Shown here in pieces: positions 1 through 5,872 of a stretch of 13,466 bases of DNA (its first letter is position 1; the number at the start of each line of letters is the position of its first letter). Position numbers and translations under genes: made by a program. The notes under the pieces are model-generated. The model searched no databases. It had not been told where the DNA came from and saw nothing but the letters and a program-made list of their open reading frames with translations. This DNA is from Bacteroidota bacterium (GTDB lineage Bacteria > Bacteroidota > Bacteroidia > Chitinophagales > Chitinophagaceae): contig CANHUW010000022.1 of assembly GCA_947463975.1 (NCBI GenBank), forward strand, positions 1 through 13,466. The letters run 5' to 3'.

Positions 1-674
1 CTTGGAGTGCTATTGAAAATAAATTCCCTGAAAACAGCAAGCATAAAGGTTTAGTGAAGAACATCACTCCTTATGGCGTGTTTGTAGAATTAGAATCAGG
101 AATTGGTGGTATGATTCACATCAGCGATTTAAGCTGGTTGAAGCGTTTCAATCACCCTTCTGAGTATGTTAAAGTAGGTGAGTCTATTGACATCATTATC
201 TTGAACATCGACAAAGAAAACAGAAAATTACAATTAGGTCATAAGCAATTAGAAGAAGATCCTTGGAATCAATTAGAAGAAACATTCGCAATCGGATCTA
301 TTCATGATGGTACTATTGTTCGTAAAGACGACAAAGGTGCTATTGTACAAATGCCTCATGGCTTAGAAGGTTTTGCTCCTAACCGTCACTTGGCAAAAGA
401 AGATGGTAAGCAAGTTCAAGCAGAAGAAACGGCGAAATTCATGGTGATCGAATTTGATCGTAATGAAAAGAGAATTGTTGTTTCTCATGCAAGAATCTGG
501 GAACAAAATATCGTAGAAGAAAAAGAAGCGGCTAAGAAAGAAGCGAAAGCTGATTCTGAGAAGACTAAAAAAGCAGTTAAAACTATCCAAGCTAAAGTAG
601 AAAAATCTACTTTAGGTGATTTAGGTGCTTTGGCAGAAATCAAGGCTAAATTAGACGAAAGCAAAGAAGGTTAA
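1..674 (+). CDS. rpsA: 30S ribosomal protein S1, C-terminal part (5' end outside window)
   Basis: The frame is open from base 3, so the gene starts outside the window; the GTG at 54 is an internal valine, not a start. S1 binds mRNA on the 30S subunit through repeated OB-fold S1 domains. Visible here are one well-conserved S1 repeat, with the typical G-V-K-N-I-T-P-Y-G-V-F-V-E-L core at about bases 48-95 followed by GMIHISDLSW, and a second, more divergent repeat (KDDKGAIVQMPHGLEGFAPNRHL, about bases 324-395). Each is preceded by a conserved W-containing linker (the W at bases 3-5, and DPWNQLEE). The Lys/Glu-rich tail (about bases 520-671) ends in TLGDLGALAEIKAKL, a closing stretch I associate with Bacteroidota S1 proteins (from memory). 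A strong intrinsic terminator follows 18 bases after the stop. Identification is firm; the number of S1 repeats in the whole protein cannot be seen. Confidence 0.96.
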   Translation, partial: WSAIENKFPENSKHKGLVKNITPYGVFVELESGIGGMIHISDLSWLKRFNHPSEYVKVGESIDIIILNIDKENRKLQLGHKQLEEDPWNQLEETFAIGSIHDGTIVRKDDKGAIVQMPHGLEGFAPNRHLAKEDGKQVQAEETAKFMVIEFDRNEKRIVVSHARIWEQNIVEEKEAAKKEAKADSEKTKKAVKTIQAKVEKSTLGDLGALAEIKAKLDESKEG

Positions 675-691
675 TTCCCTTTTTAAGATAT

Positions 692-722
692 AAAGCCTCC
701 AGAGCAATCTGGGGGCTTTTTG
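692..722 (+). terminator. Intrinsic terminator of rpsA
   Basis: A 12-bp stem pairs 692-703 (AAAGCCTCCAGA) with 708-719 (TCTGGGGGCTTT). It has a single G-U wobble and is closed by a GCAA tetraloop of the stable GNRA type. A run of five T follows the G/C-rich part (717-721). It lies 18 bases after the rpsA stop codon, and the fit to a rho-independent terminator is very good. Confidence 0.92.
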
Positions 723-766
723 TTTTCTTCACCTTTTAATTTAAAATTTAAAGGTTTGAAAACAAA
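719..766. repeat. 48-base AT-rich imperfect inverted repeat
   Basis: TTTGTTTTC (719-727) is the exact reverse complement of GAAAACAAA (758-766). Inside it, ACCTTT (731-736) pairs with AAAGGT (750-755) and AATT (738-741) with AATT (745-748), leaving a small loop. A 3/2-base internal loop and one T-T mismatch interrupt the stem. The 5' arm begins inside the T tract of the rpsA terminator, so the two hairpins overlap by three bases. The function is unknown. It could be a backup terminator or 3' stabiliser, a protein-binding palindrome, or part of a small RNA. Confidence 0.6.
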
Positions 767-779
767 CTATTATGATTTT

Positions 780-806
780 AAGCCCCCACCTAAAAGCGGG
801 GCTTTT
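780..806 (+). terminator. Second GC-rich hairpin with T-rich tail
   Basis: AAGCCCC (780-786) pairs with GGGGCTT (798-804) around an 11-base loop, followed by TTTTGCTTTTT. It looks like a weak intrinsic terminator. The rpsA transcript should already have ended 60-90 bases upstream, so it would act as a backup or end an unrecognised transcript that begins between 722 and 780. A downstream AGGTGGG (848-854) is exactly complementary to CCCACCT (785-791), so an alternative long-range pairing is possible. Confidence 0.5.
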
Positions 807-923
807 GCTTTTTATGGCAGTGGTTTTTGTATAATTTACTGTGTATCAGGTGGGTTTTAGCTTATTCTTAACTTAAAGCCCTTTATTCACAATCTTTTTA
901 GGCCTAAATTGCTGAATATTAGT

Positions 924-931
924 TAATTTTG
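924..931 (+). promoter_or_regulatory. Bacteroidota -7 promoter element for bamD
   Basis: TAATTTTG matches the Bacteroidota primary-sigma -7 consensus TAnnTTTG. It ends 9 bases before the ATG at 941, which would give a leader of only about 5 bases. A TTG at the expected -33 distance is not evident; the nearest, at 909-911, is too close. Confidence 0.6.
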
Positions 932-940
932 CCTCCCTGT

Positions 941-1735
941 ATGAATAGAATTATAGTTGTATTTATTGTTATTTTAAGCCTGAGTTCTTGTACTTCAAAG
1001 TTTCAAAAAGTAATGAAGAATAAGGATACGGATTATAAGATTAAAATGGCAGAAGAGTACTATAAGCAAAAAAAGTACACCAACGCACAACAGCTCTTTG
1101 AATCTGTCATCAATTTTGTAAAGGGTACACCTCGTTACGAAGAATTGTATTTAATGTATGCAAATTCTTATTACAACGATAAGGATTATGACAATGCTGA
1201 AAATTTGTTCAAAACATTCATTGAATACTTTCCAAATAGTTCCAAAACAGAAGAAGTAGAATATTTGAGAGCATATACTTATTTTTTACGTTCTCCAAAA
1301 GCAGAATTAGATCAAACTACTACCAACAGGACTATTCAATTAATGCAAAGTTTTATTGATGCTCATCCAACAAGTCCAAGGGTTAAAGCAGCAACAGAAA
1401 CCATCGATGCATGTAGGGCAAAGTTGGAATTAAAAGATTATAAAACAGCAACATTATATTATGATTTAGCTTTTTACCGCGCTGCTGCTATTTCTTACGG
1501 ACTATTGTCTGATGGATATCCTGATTCAAAAGATGCAGATAAATATAAACTACTAACTTTAAAGGCATATTTTAAATTTGCTGAAAATAGTTTTGTAGAG
1601 AAGCAAAAAGAAAGATTTGATAAAGTTATTGAAGAGTACAATGATTTTGTAGATAGATATAGTGATAGTCCGTTAATGTCGGAAGCAAAAAAGATTAAAA
1701 CACAAACTGATAATATTTTAAATAGTATAAAATGA
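941..1735 (+). CDS. bamD: Outer membrane protein assembly factor BamD
   Basis: BamD is the essential lipoprotein of the BAM complex, which folds beta-barrel proteins into the outer membrane from the periplasmic face. The product is 264 residues. A lipoprotein signal peptide ends in a lipobox (LSSC, Cys17), followed by tetratricopeptide-type helical pairs: YYKQKKYTNAQQLFESVI, DYDNAENLFKTFIEYFPNS, a QLMQSFIDAHPTSP repeat and AAAISYGLLSDGYPDS, with the characteristic E-x-x-YLRAYTYF helix between. The frame also opens at a TTG at 929, but ATG 941 is the better start. It gives a standard signal peptide, whereas the TTG start would overlap the -7 promoter element. The stop overlaps the omega gene start by four bases (ATGA), indicating translational coupling. 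Members of the family are usually about 240-280 residues in this phylum, so the gene looks complete. Confidence 0.93.
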   Translation: MNRIIVVFIVILSLSSCTSKFQKVMKNKDTDYKIKMAEEYYKQKKYTNAQQLFESVINFVKGTPRYEELYLMYANSYYNDKDYDNAENLFKTFIEYFPNSSKTEEVEYLRAYTYFLRSPKAELDQTTTNRTIQLMQSFIDAHPTSPRVKAATETIDACRAKLELKDYKTATLYYDLAFYRAAAISYGLLSDGYPDSKDADKYKLLTLKAYFKFAENSFVEKQKERFDKVIEEYNDFVDRYSDSPLMSEAKKIKTQTDNILNSIK

Positions 1736-2076
1736 GTAAATTAAGAAGACATATGGGTGCTAATACACCTGCTGTTGTTGAAACAAAAAGTTTAAAAGCA
1801 TTGAAAGCTAAAACAGGTAATTTATATGAGTCTATCTCCATAATTGCGAGAAGAGCTAATCAAATCAATATTTCTATTAGAGAGGAATTACACTCTAAAT
1901 TAGAAGAATTTGCAAGCCATACAGATAGCTTAGAAGAGATTCATGAGAACAAAGAGCAAATTGAAATCTCTAAAGCCTATGAGCGTATGCCCAATCCAGC
2001 TATTTTAGCAACAGCGGAATTCATAGATGATAAAATATATCACCGCAAGAATGAAGAAACAGATCTTTTCCGTTAA
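1732..2076 (+). CDS. rpoZ: DNA-directed RNA polymerase omega subunit (Bacteroidota type)
   Basis: This 114-residue protein is recognised as the Bacteroidota omega-like RNA polymerase subunit, which promotes assembly and stability of core polymerase. The diagnostic segment is GNLYESISIIARRANQI (about residues 27-43), the helix that contacts beta-prime. It continues into a Glu-rich helix and the MPNPAILATAEFIDDKIYHR segment typical of this lineage. It is the second gene of a two-gene unit with bamD, overlapping it by ATGA, a pairing commonly seen in Bacteroidota. A perfect palindromic terminator follows 18 bases after the stop, closing the operon. The start is fixed by the overlap and by N-terminal similarity (MSKLRRHMG). 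No signal peptide or membrane segment is seen. Confidence 0.88.
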   Translation: MSKLRRHMGANTPAVVETKSLKALKAKTGNLYESISIIARRANQINISIREELHSKLEEFASHTDSLEEIHENKEQIEISKAYERMPNPAILATAEFIDDKIYHRKNEETDLFR

Positions 2077-2094
2077 TTCGGTTATGAATAAATT

Positions 2095-2124
2095 AAAAAC
2101 GTCCCGATTAATCGGGACGTTTTT
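2095..2124 (+). terminator. Palindromic terminator after rpoZ
   Basis: A perfect 30-base palindrome is built on ACGTCCCGATT/AATCGGGACGT. It is flanked by five A on the left and five T on the right (2120-2124). It can act on either strand, but here both neighbouring genes point right. It separates bamD-rpoZ from the next gene and leaves only 26 bases to that gene's start codon. Confidence 0.93.
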
Positions 2125-2150
2125 GTATTTTAGAACTACAAAACTTTTAT

Positions 2151-3074
2151 ATGCGTTATAAGCAATTCGTCTTTGCCTTTTTTGTCATTCTTTCATGTAC
2201 TTCAGTATATGGTCAAGAATTGGCCGCAACGGTGAATGTGCAAACCAATAAGATTGAAAACCAAATTGATCCAAAAATTTTTATTCAATTTCAAAAGCAA
2301 CTTAAAGATTTTATCAATCAAAGAAAGTGGACCAATGATGTTTTTGCAATAGAAGAAAAAATTGACTGCGGATTTTACATTAACATTGAATCGATTGTAT
2401 CTCCGGGTGTATATGAAGCAAAGTTAAGTATTGTAGCCAATAGACCTGTTTTAAATGCTAATTACACTTCGCCATTATTAACTATGCAGGATGCTAATTT
2501 TACTTTTAAGTACCAATTAGGTCAGCCCATGGAATTCAATGAAAATAGGGCACAAGGAGCAGATGCTTTAGAGGCAAATTTGACTTCTGTAATTGCCTAC
2601 TATGTCAATATTATAATAGGATTAGATTATGATTCTTTTGCTCCAAAAGCAGGTATGCCATACTTTAATAAAGCATTGAATATAGTGTATAATTCACCTG
2701 AAGGGTCAGGAATTAGTGGCTGGAAATCTTATGATGGCCAAAGAAATAGATACATTTTTGTAGACAATCTTACAAAAAGTGGATTTGATAAATTACACGA
2801 AGTTATTTATGCTTATCATCGAGAAGGCTTAGATCAAATGGCTGAAAAACCAGGGATCGCAAGAGCAGCTATTTTGAATGCATTGATGGCTATGCAAGAA
2901 ATAAATGATGTAAATGTCAACTCCATGGCAGTACCCATTTTAATGCAAGGAAAATTTACTGAAATTGTGGGTATTTTTGAAACAGCTGATAAGCCTATGA
3001 AAAAACAGTTGTTGAATACGCTTGCAAGTATTGATATTGCTAATATTAACCGATATAAAGAGAAATTAGAATGA
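2151..3074 (+). CDS. DUF4835 family secreted protein (PorD-like)
   Basis: The product has 307 residues. The N-terminal signal peptide (residues 1-21) has a cleavage site before QELAA; an ILSC sequence at 13-16 also resembles a weak lipobox, so lipidation cannot be excluded. The mature part is recognised as DUF4835, a Bacteroidota family found near bamD and the omega gene. Supporting stretches are FINQRKWTNDVF, the CGFYINIES strand, a repeat-like YIVNRPVLNANYTSPLL-type region, YYVNIIIGLDYDSFAPKAG, GWKSYDGQRNRYIFVDNL and the C-terminal MAVPILMQGKFTEIV. Some annotation sources call this family PorD and link it to type IX secretion; I recall this but cannot verify it, and no other such gene is in the window. 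The last codon overlaps the next start (ATGA). No clear promoter was found in the 26-base gap; TATTTTAG at 2126-2133 is one base off consensus. Confidence 0.8.
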   Translation: MRYKQFVFAFFVILSCTSVYGQELAATVNVQTNKIENQIDPKIFIQFQKQLKDFINQRKWTNDVFAIEEKIDCGFYINIESIVSPGVYEAKLSIVANRPVLNANYTSPLLTMQDANFTFKYQLGQPMEFNENRAQGADALEANLTSVIAYYVNIIIGLDYDSFAPKAGMPYFNKALNIVYNSPEGSGISGWKSYDGQRNRYIFVDNLTKSGFDKLHEVIYAYHREGLDQMAEKPGIARAAILNALMAMQEINDVNVNSMAVPILMQGKFTEIVGIFETADKPMKKQLLNTLASIDIANINRYKEKLE

Positions 3075-3415
3075 AAAAATTATATTTAGTCATATGTATT
3101 TTTGTTTTTTCTTGTCAATATAAGGGTAATCAAGAGAATAGAATTCCATTTGATAAGATGAAAGTGGTTTTATATCAATTAATGCAGGCGGATGAGTATT
3201 ATACAAGAACCTTGATCTTAGATTCTTCCGTGCTAAAGGATAAAAAAAATGTACAGTTCTATAAACAAATTTTTGAAATGAATAAGGTAGATAAAGACGA
3301 TTTTTATGCAACCTTAACCTATTTTCAAAAGAGGCCTACTGAGTTTAAGGCACTCATGGATTCTGCCTATGAATTGTCGAAAAGAGAAAAACTACAACTA
3401 AAACTCCCTAAATAA
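3071..3415 (+). CDS. DUF4296 family lipoprotein
   Basis: This is a 114-residue lipoprotein. Residues 1-15 form a short hydrophobic signal ending in VFSC, with Cys15 the predicted lipidated residue. The remainder matches the pattern of DUF4296: a conserved IPFDKMKVVLYQLMQADEYY helix near residues 25-45, then FYKQIFEMNKVDKDDFYATLTYFQKRPTEFKALMDSAYE. The fold is predicted to be all-helical, and no catalytic residues are evident. The start overlaps the DUF4835 stop by four bases (ATGA), so the two are translationally coupled and may work together at the cell envelope; that partnership is inference. The function of the family is unknown to me. No terminator lies between it and the peroxiredoxin gene 56 bases downstream, so read-through is possible. 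Confidence 0.75.
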   Translation: MKKLYLVICIFVFSCQYKGNQENRIPFDKMKVVLYQLMQADEYYTRTLILDSSVLKDKKNVQFYKQIFEMNKVDKDDFYATLTYFQKRPTEFKALMDSAYELSKREKLQLKLPK

Positions 3416-3437
3416 GCATTATTTGCTCAACAGTTTT

Positions 3438-3445
3438 TACTTTTG
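3438..3445 (+). promoter_or_regulatory. Possible -7 promoter element for the peroxiredoxin gene
   Basis: TACTTTTG fits TAnnTTTG exactly and ends 26 bases before the ATG at 3472. The TTTG at 3422-3425 is only 12 bases upstream, too close for a normal -33 element, so the call is tentative. Confidence 0.4.
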
Positions 3446-3471
3446 GGCTCAAATCAATAAAACAACTTAAT

Positions 3472-3945
3472 ATGAGTAATTTAATCGGCAAAGCAGCGCC
3501 ACAGTTCACTTTATTTGATACAGATAAGAATCCTGTTTCATTAGTAGATTTAAAAGGAAAAAATGTAGTGGTATTGTTTTTCCCTTTAGCATTTACTGGA
3601 GTTTGTACTACTGAACTTTGTAATGTCAGAGACAATATAGGTGTTTACAATGCTACCAACGCTACTGTATTAGGTATTTCTGTAGATTCATTATTTGCAT
3701 TAGGTAAATTTAAAGAAGAACAAAAATTGAATTTTCAATTGCTAAGCGATTTTAATAAAACAACTGCAAAAGCATTTGATGTATTATACGAAACTTTCCC
3801 TGCTTTTGAAATGCAAGGTGTAAGCAAGCGTGCTGCATTTGTAATTGATAAGGAAGGTGTGGTACAATATGAAGAAGTTTGTGCTACTCCAGGCGATTTA
3901 CCAAATTTCGAAGCTATTCAAACTACATTGAACAAGTTGAACTGA
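3472..3945 (+). CDS. Peroxiredoxin of the BCP/AhpE type
   Basis: This is a thiol peroxidase that reduces hydrogen peroxide and organic hydroperoxides in the cytoplasm; no signal peptide is present. It has 157 residues. The peroxidatic motif PxxxTxxC is seen as PLAFTGVC with Cys45. A second cysteine at position 50 (C-T-T-E-L-C) has the spacing used by BCP/PrxQ enzymes for the resolving cysteine. Arg120 in SKRAAFVID is the conserved active-site arginine. A third cysteine (Cys137, EEVCATPGDLPN) lies near the C-terminus. Overall sequence and length resemble the redoxin/AhpE-like proteins annotated across Bacteroidota, so the choice between a one-Cys AhpE mechanism and an atypical two-Cys mechanism is open. 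It follows the DUF4296 gene by 56 bases and has its own possible promoter. A perfect bidirectional terminator follows. Confidence 0.9.
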   Translation: MSNLIGKAAPQFTLFDTDKNPVSLVDLKGKNVVVLFFPLAFTGVCTTELCNVRDNIGVYNATNATVLGISVDSLFALGKFKEEQKLNFQLLSDFNKTTAKAFDVLYETFPAFEMQGVSKRAAFVIDKEGVVQYEEVCATPGDLPNFEAIQTTLNKLN

Positions 3946-3987
3946 AACATTGCTTCTTGCTAGTTTTTATTAAAAATATAAAAACGC

Positions 3988-4021
3988 AAAAAAAGCCTCC
4001 GAAATTTCGGAGGCTTTTTTT
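3988..4021. terminator. Bidirectional terminator, perfect 34-base palindrome
   Basis: GCCTCCGAAA/TTTCGGAGGC (3995-4014) is flanked by exactly seven A and seven T, making a fully symmetrical palindrome. It serves the plus-strand peroxiredoxin gene and the minus-strand methyltransferase gene, whose TAA stop (4020-4022) shares two bases with it. The core AAAGCCTCC is also found in the left arm of the rpsA terminator. Confidence 0.95.
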
Positions 4022-5195
4022 ATCGGTCGCAGACCTCTACTATTAGAAATTTCAAATAATGTGTATTCTCCATTCCCCAAATAATCGGATGATCGCTAGA
4101 TTGAGTTTGGAATGTAACTTGTCTAATTCTTTTTCTGGCATCTTTCGCAGCCATATTAATGGTTTCTAAGAATAATTCAGGACTCACTAAGTTGGTGCAA
4201 CTTGATGTTACTAAGAAGCCGCCATTCTTAATCAATTTCATTCCTCTTAAGTTGATTTCTTTGTATCCTGTAATGGCTTTTTGAATATTGGATCTACTTT
4301 TGGTAAATGCAGGAGGATCTAACATGACCACATCATATTTTCTACCTTCCTTACCCCATGCTTTCAATACATCAAATGCATTCATGGCTTCAAATTTCAC
4401 AATATGATCCAATTTGTTTAACGCCGCGTTTTTATTGGCTTGCGCCACTGCATTTTCTGAAATATCAATTCCCAAAACCGACTTTGCACCATAATGCGCA
4501 GCATGAATTTCAAAAGTACCTGTATAAGTAAACGCACCTAAAACGTCTGCGTCTTTTACAATATGCTCAATGGTTCTTCTGTTATCTTGTTGATCCAAAA
4601 AGTAACCAGTCTTTTGTCCTGTTTCGATGTTTACATAAAATTGTAAACCATTTTCTTTGATGATAATTTCTGTAGGGAAGGGTGCGCTTAAATAATCTTT
4701 AATTTGCGTTAACCCTTCTAATTCTCTAACAGGAACATCATTTCTTTCATAAATTCCTTTAGGACTAAATACACTATTCAATGCATCAACAATTGCCGGC
4801 TTCCACATGTCCATTCCCAATGCCAAAGTTTGCATCACAAAGTAGTCGTTGAATTTATCAATGATCAATGCAGGCAATCCATCTGCTTCTCCAAAAATCA
4901 ATCTACAGTTTTCTGTGTAACCCATTTTTTGACGGTAAGCCCAAGCTTCTTTTATTTTCAATAAAAAGAAATCCGCATTAATCTCTTCTTTTTTTCTGGT
5001 CAATAATCTTACAATAATTTGAGAAGCTGGGTTAATATACCCTCTACCGGCAAATTGCTCGTCTGCATAGTAAACTTCCACAATATCACCAGCCGTAACA
5101 GGCCCTACAATCTTCTCCACTTCATTATTAAAGATCCAGGGATGTCCAAGGGCAATTCTTTGGGAGATTTTACGCTTTAAATACACTTTAGTCAT
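4020..5195 (-). CDS. rlmI: Class I rRNA methyltransferase, RlmI-like (23S rRNA m5C)
   Basis: This is a 391-residue SAM-dependent methyltransferase of the RlmI family, which in E. coli forms m5C at position 1962 of 23S rRNA. Residues 1 to about 75 form a PUA RNA-binding domain (KRKISQRIALGHPWIFNNEV, then GDIVEVYYADEQFAGRGYINPASQI). A central alpha/beta region leads to GQKTGYFLDQQDNR (193-206), the family signature. The Rossmann SAM site follows: VLGAFTYTGTFEIHAA and GIDIS (about 218-246). LDPPAF (292-297) is motif IV, and Cys333 in SSCTN is the likely motif VI region. The target base cannot be proved from sequence. The gene stands alone between a bidirectional terminator and the divergent grpE promoter. 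The ATG start sits four bases from a perfect -7 element, so the mRNA may be leaderless. Confidence 0.87.
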   Translation of the reverse strand: MTKVYLKRKISQRIALGHPWIFNNEVEKIVGPVTAGDIVEVYYADEQFAGRGYINPASQIIVRLLTRKKEEINADFFLLKIKEAWAYRQKMGYTENCRLIFGEADGLPALIIDKFNDYFVMQTLALGMDMWKPAIVDALNSVFSPKGIYERNDVPVRELEGLTQIKDYLSAPFPTEIIIKENGLQFYVNIETGQKTGYFLDQQDNRRTIEHIVKDADVLGAFTYTGTFEIHAAHYGAKSVLGIDISENAVAQANKNAALNKLDHIVKFEAMNAFDVLKAWGKEGRKYDVVMLDPPAFTKSRSNIQKAITGYKEINLRGMKLIKNGGFLVTSSCTNLVSPELFLETINMAAKDARKRIRQVTFQTQSSDHPIIWGMENTHYLKFLIVEVCDR

Positions 5196-5199
5196 GGCG

Positions 5200-5207
5200 C
5201 AAAGATA
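5200..5207 (-). promoter_or_regulatory. -7 promoter element for the rlmI-like gene
   Basis: On the minus strand this reads TATCTTTG, an exact fit to TAnnTTTG, followed by CGCC and the ATG. A TTG (complement of 5224-5226) lies 16 bases upstream, slightly closer than the usual 19-21. With this placement transcription would start at or next to the start codon. Confidence 0.65.
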
Positions 5208-5271
5208 GGTACCAAATAGGTGACAACTTGTTCATTTTGAGTCCGATTTCTGCCAATTTTGCCCTAAATAT

Positions 5272-5301
5272 TGCTTTGGCCAAATTTTTGGAAGATATTT
5301 G
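5272..5301 (+). promoter_or_regulatory. Promoter for grpE-dnaJ
   Basis: TTG (5272-5274) and GATATTTG (5294-5301, one mismatch to TAnnTTTG) are separated by 19 bases, the spacing expected of Bacteroidota primary-sigma promoters. The element ends 15 bases before the grpE ATG. No CIRCE inverted repeat (HrcA operator) is visible in the 121-base spacer, so heat control through HrcA at this site is not supported. Confidence 0.55.
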
Positions 5302-5316
5302 CAATAATATAAACCT

Positions 5317-5862
5317 ATGGAAGAGACTGTATTGAATCAAGAAGCCAACGAAACCACTGCTCCAAACGCAGAAAATACCCCTCCAAATGAGTCAGAAACT
5401 GCTCAAAATCCTTTGAGTGAGTTAGAGCAAGCTCAAGCAGAAATTGCAGAGCAAAAAGACAAATATTTACGTCTAATGGCTGAATTTGAGAACTTCAAAA
5501 GAAGAACGGCTAAAGAGCGTATTGATTTAATTCAAACTGCTGGTAAGGATGTTATTGTGTCTTTATTAGAAGTATTGGATGATTGTGATAGAGCAGAGAA
5601 ACAATTGTTAAGCTCAGATGATATTGCAGTACAAAAAGAAGGTATCCAATTGGTGTTTAATAAGGTTAGATCTATCATGCATTCAAAAGGTTTAAAAGCC
5701 ATGGAGAGTATTAATACACCATTTGATGTAGAATTACATGAAGCTATTACTGAAGTACCTGCACCGGATGATATGAAAGGTAAAGTGGTGGATGAAGTAA
5801 CCAAGGGTTATTTATTAAATGATAAAATTATACGTTTTGCTAAAGTGGTAGTAGGCAAATAA
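5317..5862 (+). CDS. grpE: Nucleotide exchange factor GrpE
   Basis: GrpE releases ADP from DnaK and so resets the Hsp70 cycle. The product has 181 residues. The first 35 are acidic and disordered (Glu/Asn/Thr/Pro-rich). Next comes the long dimerising helix with the family pattern EQKDKYLRLMAEFENFKRRTAKER (about 45-68). The C-terminal beta domain follows, with FDVELHEAITEVP (136-148) and GYLLNDKIIRFAKVVVGK (164-181), where the family shows FDP-x-x-HEA and GY-x-L-x-D-R-x-x-R-x-A-x-V. Length is normal. The gene is 10 bases upstream of dnaJ, forming a chaperone operon; dnaK itself is not in the window. It has its own promoter, divergent from the rRNA methyltransferase gene. Confidence 0.96.
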   Translation: MEETVLNQEANETTAPNAENTPPNESETAQNPLSELEQAQAEIAEQKDKYLRLMAEFENFKRRTAKERIDLIQTAGKDVIVSLLEVLDDCDRAEKQLLSSDDIAVQKEGIQLVFNKVRSIMHSKGLKAMESINTPFDVELHEAITEVPAPDDMKGKVVDEVTKGYLLNDKIIRFAKVVVGK

Positions 5863-5872
5863 AAAAAGTATT

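Larger units (their letters stand above)
675..940. other. rpsA-bamD intergenic region
   Basis: These 266 bases contain three successive hairpins (692-719, 719-766, 780-804), then about 120 bases with no clear structure, then the bamD promoter element. I see no convincing gene. A 20-codon frame at 772-834 with a hydrophobic end exists but overlaps the third hairpin and has no initiation signal. Confidence 0.6.

Noticed and set aside
772..834. 20-codon frame with a hydrophobic end (KAGLLLFMAVVFV)
   Set aside because: It overlaps the GC-rich hairpin at 780-804, has no promoter or initiation signal at the right place, and is short enough to be chance.
929..940. TTG codon as bamD start
   Set aside because: It lies inside the -7 promoter element and adds four residues before a normal lipoprotein signal; ATG 941 is better.
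5196..5316. CIRCE (HrcA) operator before grpE
   Set aside because: Neither arm (TTAGCACTC or GAGTGCTAA) is present in the spacer.
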